Positions 6,549 through 9,162 of a stretch of DNA of 9,162 bases are shown piece after piece. Location of the stretch: assembly GCA_022560715.1 (NCBI GenBank), contig JADFSQ010000048.1, positions 1 to 9,162 of the forward strand, read 5' to 3'. A program made the translations under genes and the position numbers. This DNA comes from Bacteroidota bacterium. Lineage in GTDB: Bacteria > Bacteroidota > Bacteroidia > Flavobacteriales > Flavobacteriaceae. Below the pieces are notes generated by a model. It did no database searches and was not told where the DNA came from. It saw nothing but the letters and a program-made list of their open reading frames with translations. Position 1 is the stretch's first letter. Every line of letters begins with the position of its first letter.

Positions 6549-7115
6549 ATGGCAAGTACTTCAGATATAAGAAACGGATTGTGTATAAAATACAATCATG
6601 ATATTTATAAAATAATAGAGTTTTTACATGTTAAACCTGGGAAAGGTCCAGCGTTTGTAAGAACAAAACTTAAAAGTGTAACAAATGGCAAAGTTATAGA
6701 TAATACGTTTTCAGCCGGACATAAAATAGATGAAGTGAGAGTAGAAACGCATCGTTTTCAATATCTATATCCTGAAGGTGAGCTTTTTCATTTTATGAAT
6801 GTTGACGATTATAATCAAATTATTATAAACAAAAACACGATAGATAATCCGGAATTAATGAAAGAAGGCGAGATTGTAACTGTAATTATTAATTCGGAAG
6901 ATGATATGCCGCTTTCGGTAGAATTGCCAGCAAGTGTAATTTTAGAAGTTACAGCAACCGAACCCGGAATTAAAGGCAATACAGCAACAAATGCAACAAA
7001 ACCAGCTACTGTTGAAACTGGAGCAATTGTAAATGTCCCTTTATTTATTAACGAAGGAGATAAAATTAAAGTAGAAACAGTAAAAGGAACTTATAAAGAA
7101 CGAGTTAAGGAATAA
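6549..7115 (+). CDS. efp: Elongation factor P
   Basis: Translation factor that binds the ribosome between P and E sites and relieves stalling at consecutive prolines. The 188-aa length and three-domain layout (about 1-64, 65-128 and 129-188) are standard. The loop I tip is KPGKGPAF (29-36), with K32 at the place of the modified lysine (K34 in E. coli, K32 in B. subtilis), so this is a lysine-type EF-P. No modifying enzyme is visible in the window. The gene lies inside the lipid A cluster, 18 nt after lpxA and directly abutting lpxD2 (TAAATG), so it is very likely co-transcribed. The ATG at 6549 follows an A-rich stretch with no Shine-Dalgarno sequence, as usual here. Confidence 0.96.
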   Translation: MASTSDIRNGLCIKYNHDIYKIIEFLHVKPGKGPAFVRTKLKSVTNGKVIDNTFSAGHKIDEVRVETHRFQYLYPEGELFHFMNVDDYNQIIINKNTIDNPELMKEGEIVTVIINSEDDMPLSVELPASVILEVTATEPGIKGNTATNATKPATVETGAIVNVPLFINEGDKIKVETVKGTYKERVKE

Positions 7116-8054
7116 ATGTTATTTCCAAGACCATATACCTTAAAAGAAATTGCAACATTAATAGATTGCAAATATATAGGAAAAGATAACTTTCCTGTTT
7201 TAGGAATGAATGAGATTCATGTTGTTTCATCAGGAGATATTGTTTTTGTGGACCATCCTAAATATTATGATAAAGCGTTACAATCTGAAGCGACTGTTGT
7301 TTTAATTAATAAAGACGTAGAATGTCCGGAAGGGAAAGCATTATTAATTTCTGAAGACCCTTTTCGTGACTTTAATGTGTTAACTAATCATTTTAAGCCT
7401 TTTCTACCTTCTGAATTAAATATTTCTAACACAGCAAAAATTGGCAAGAACACTATAATTCAGCCCAATTGTTTTATTGGTAATAATGTTGTTATTGGTA
7501 ATGATTGTGTAATTCATTCTAACATAAGCATATACGACGACACGATTATAGGAAATAATGTTACTATTCATTCAGGAACAGTTTTAGGTGCAAATGCATT
7601 CTATTATAAAAAAAGAGAAGAAGGCTTTGATAGATTATTATCTGGTGGAAAAGTTGTCATTGAAGACAATGTAGATATTGGCGCTGTTTGTACTATTGAT
7701 AGAGGAGTTACTAACGATACAATTATTGGTGAGGGTTCTAAATTAGATAATCAAGTTCAAATTGCTCATGATACTGTAATTGGCAAAAACTGTTTAATAG
7801 CTTCTCAAACTGGTATTGCTGGTTGTGTTATAGTTGAAGATAATGTTACACTTTGGGGACAAGTAGGCGTTAAAAGCGGAATAACCATAGCAAAAGGAAC
7901 TGAAATATATGCACAATCTGGTTTAGGTTTTTCTACTGAAGAAAATAAAACCTATTTTGGATCTCCAGCTTCTGAAGCAAGAGAAAGGTTTAAGCAAATG
8001 GCTTACATCAGAAAAATTCCAGAAATTTTGGAAAAATTAAAGAATAAAGAATGA
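7116..8054 (+). CDS. Second LpxD-like N-acyltransferase (divergent paralogue)
   Basis: LpxD-family acyltransferase of 312 aa, related to the 342-aa canonical copy at 3133. It has an N-terminal uridine-binding-type domain (1-95), hexapeptide repeats (about 104-270) and a C-terminal helix with [12 protein letters not shown]. The catalytic His is kept at 218 (VQIAHD). Differences are notable: the Phe-Asn-Tyr uracil trio reads F44-H47-Y50 (FVDHPKY), so Asn is replaced by His; GADGFGF has become GANAFYY (158-164); and the second conserved His (H278 in the canonical copy) aligns with G255. The acyl transfer fold and base are therefore intact but the nucleotide and acyl pockets differ, which suggests another donor chain or acceptor. 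I recall such a second copy between efp and sucD in many Flavobacteriia. It starts directly after the efp stop; its stop codon is the first three bases of a palindromic element. Confidence 0.85.
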   Translation: MLFPRPYTLKEIATLIDCKYIGKDNFPVLGMNEIHVVSSGDIVFVDHPKYYDKALQSEATVVLINKDVECPEGKALLISEDPFRDFNVLTNHFKPFLPSELNISNTAKIGKNTIIQPNCFIGNNVVIGNDCVIHSNISIYDDTIIGNNVTIHSGTVLGANAFYYKKREEGFDRLLSGGKVVIEDNVDIGAVCTIDRGVTNDTIIGEGSKLDNQVQIAHDTVIGKNCLIASQTGIAGCVIVEDNVTLWGQVGVKSGITIAKGTEIYAQSGLGFSTEENKTYFGSPASEARERFKQMAYIRKIPEILEKLKNKE

Positions 8055-8213
8055 ACTCATCTTGACTTTTTGTTTTTAACCGAAAATGAGATTAAATTTG
8101 TCCAGATAAGGCACTTTTTAAAAGATATAGCATCGCTATAAACAAGAGAAGTAACGAAATATGGGCGAATTTAAGCCATTTTTTAGGAAATAGAAAAAGT
8201 CAAGATAAGTTCA
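8052..8213. mobile_element. 162-bp palindromic MITE-like element
   Basis: Terminal arms TGAACTCATCTTGACTTTTT (8052-8071) and its inverted partner (8194-8213) match at 19 of 20 positions. Symmetry continues inward with mismatches and small indels (for example TTAAATT.G.CCA at 8092-8104 and its inverse near 8159-8174) and ends in a perfect core TATAGC-ATC-GCTATA (8126-8140) whose centre (8133) coincides with the element's centre. The element has no transposase and its first bases form the lpxD2 stop codon. No flanking target duplication is obvious. It could be a non-autonomous mobile element or a large repetitive hairpin; genome copy number would tell. Confidence 0.6.
8069..8100 (+). promoter_or_regulatory. 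Promoter candidate for sucD inside the palindromic element
   Basis: TTTG (8069-8072) is followed after 20 nt by TAAATTTG (8093-8100), an exact match to the Bacteroidota -33/-7 pattern with usual spacing. Transcription would start near 8106 and reach the sucD ATG after about 138 nt. The mirror site on the other arm reads TTTC and TAAATTCG, so it has lost a base in both boxes and the promoter appears one-directional. Confidence 0.5.
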
Positions 8214-8243
8214 ATAATAAAAATCATTTTAAAATTAGAAACA

Positions 8244-9116
8244 ATGAGTGTTTTAGTAAATAAAAATTCAAAGATTATTGTTCAAGGCTTTACGGGAAGT
8301 GAAGGCACGTTTCACGCCACACAAATGATAGAATACGGAACAAATGTAGTAGGAGGAGTGACTCCAGGAAAAGGCGGACAAACACATTTAGACAGACCCG
8401 TTTTTAATACAGTAAAAGATGCTGTAAAAGAAGTAGGAGCAGATACCACTATTATTTTTGTGCCACCAGCTTTTGCTGCAGATGCCATAATGGAAGCTGC
8501 AGATGCAGGAATTAAAGTAATTATTACAATTACCGAAGGGATTCCAATTGCAGATATGATTAAAGCAGCCGATTATATCAAAAATAAAGACTGTCGTTTA
8601 ATTGGTCCAAATTGCCCAGGAGTGATTACTCCAGGCGAAGCTAAAGTTGGCATTATGCCAGGATTTGTGTTTAAAAAAGGTAGTGTTGGTATTGTTTCAA
8701 AATCAGGAACATTAACGTATGAAGCTGCCGATCAAGTTGTAAAACAAGGTTTAGGAATTACAACTGCAATTGGAATTGGAGGAGATCCAATTATTGGAAC
8801 GACAACTAAAGAAGCTGTAGAAATGTTGATTAACGATCCTGAAACAGAATGTGTTGTAATGATTGGTGAAATTGGTGGACAATTAGAAAGTGACGCAGCT
8901 CATTGGTATAAAGCAAGTGGAAGTAAAAAGCCTGTTGTAGGTTTTATAGCCGGAGAAACTGCACCTGCAGGTCGAACAATGGGACACGCAGGAGCAATTG
9001 TAGGTGGAAGTGACGATACTGCACAAGCAAAAAAACGAATTATGCGAGAATGTGGTATTCATGTTGTAGATTCTCCAGCAGAGATCGGCAAGAAAGTTGC
9101 TGAAGTAATGTCATAA
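8244..9116 (+). CDS. sucD: Succinyl-CoA synthetase (ADP/GDP-forming), alpha subunit
   Basis: Alpha subunit of the TCA-cycle enzyme that interconverts succinyl-CoA and succinate with substrate-level phosphorylation; cytoplasmic, partner of SucC. The 290-aa length is standard. Residues 1-125 are the Rossmann-type CoA-binding domain ([13 protein letters not shown] at 12-24, GVTPGKGG at 38-45). The phosphorylated active-site His is H248 in [13 protein letters not shown] (243-255), equivalent to E. coli H246. IGPNCPG (120-126) and [10 protein letters not shown] (151-160) are further family signatures. sucC is not next to it, which is common in Bacteroidota. It is separated from the lipid A genes by a palindromic element with its own promoter match and is preceded by A-rich sequence at the ATG at 8244. 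Confidence 0.97.
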   Translation: MSVLVNKNSKIIVQGFTGSEGTFHATQMIEYGTNVVGGVTPGKGGQTHLDRPVFNTVKDAVKEVGADTTIIFVPPAFAADAIMEAADAGIKVIITITEGIPIADMIKAADYIKNKDCRLIGPNCPGVITPGEAKVGIMPGFVFKKGSVGIVSKSGTLTYEAADQVVKQGLGITTAIGIGGDPIIGTTTKEAVEMLINDPETECVVMIGEIGGQLESDAAHWYKASGSKKPVVGFIAGETAPAGRTMGHAGAIVGGSDDTAQAKKRIMRECGIHVVDSPAEIGKKVAEVMS

Positions 9117-9146
9117 AATTGTAAATAATTGTTAAAAACATCTCAA

Positions 9147-9162
9147 GATCATGCTGAATTTA
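9147..9162. repeat. Possible left arm of an intergenic inverted repeat, cut by the window end
   Basis: AGATCATGCTGAATTTA-like sequence after sucD resembles the left half of the TGCTGAA...TTCAGCA palindromes that I recall as frequent downstream of genes in Flavobacteriaceae. The right arm would lie outside the window, so this is a guess from half of a structure. The rest of the 46 nt after sucD shows only AT-rich sequence. Confidence 0.25.

Noticed and set aside
8161..8193. Ten-codon frame beginning MGEFKPFF inside the palindromic element
   Set aside because: Too short and lying within the inverted-repeat arm; the palindrome explains the sequence.

Overview
The window looks like chromosomal DNA of a marine-type member of the Flavobacteriaceae (Bacteroidota). 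The reasons are strong AT bias, translation starts preceded by A-rich stretches instead of Shine-Dalgarno sequences, promoter-like TAnnTTTG boxes, a PorX regulator (a type IX secretion hallmark), a fused LpxC-FabZ enzyme and a second LpxD paralogue. The genus cannot be resolved from what I see.

Layout. Left part, minus strand: the 5' end of tsaE (cut by the window edge) preceded by porX, a response regulator with a PglZ phosphodiesterase domain. Divergent from porX, plus strand: an HD-domain phosphohydrolase of the SAMHD1-like/COG1078 type that most likely starts at a TTG codon. Next comes a lipid A gene cluster, all on the plus strand: lpxD1, lpxC-fabZ (8-nt overlap with lpxD1), a 190-nt gap, lpxA, efp (18-nt gap) and lpxD2 (abutting efp as TAAATG). 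After a 189-nt gap follows sucD, the succinyl-CoA synthetase alpha subunit.

How the genes work together. LpxA, LpxC and LpxD perform the first three committed steps of lipid A synthesis on UDP-GlcNAc. FabZ dehydrates the 3-hydroxyacyl-ACP pool that LpxA and LpxD also draw on, so the fusion puts the competing branch point on one polypeptide. EF-P is a translation factor carried in the same transcription unit. SucD belongs to the TCA cycle and is separated by a palindromic element that carries a promoter-like sequence.

The coding content is ordinary for the group. The unusual material is in the gaps. (1) A roughly 90-nt leader module sits directly upstream of both lpxD1 and lpxA, at almost the same distance from each start codon, with a second, older-looking copy in tandem upstream of lpxA. 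The three copies keep a stem at the same place with different bases. (2) A 162-bp full-length imperfect palindrome with 20-bp terminal inverted repeats begins exactly at the lpxD2 stop codon and contains a good Bacteroidota promoter match pointing at sucD. (3) The second LpxD lacks two canonical residues of the family. No CRISPR, tRNA, rRNA, transposase or phage gene was seen.
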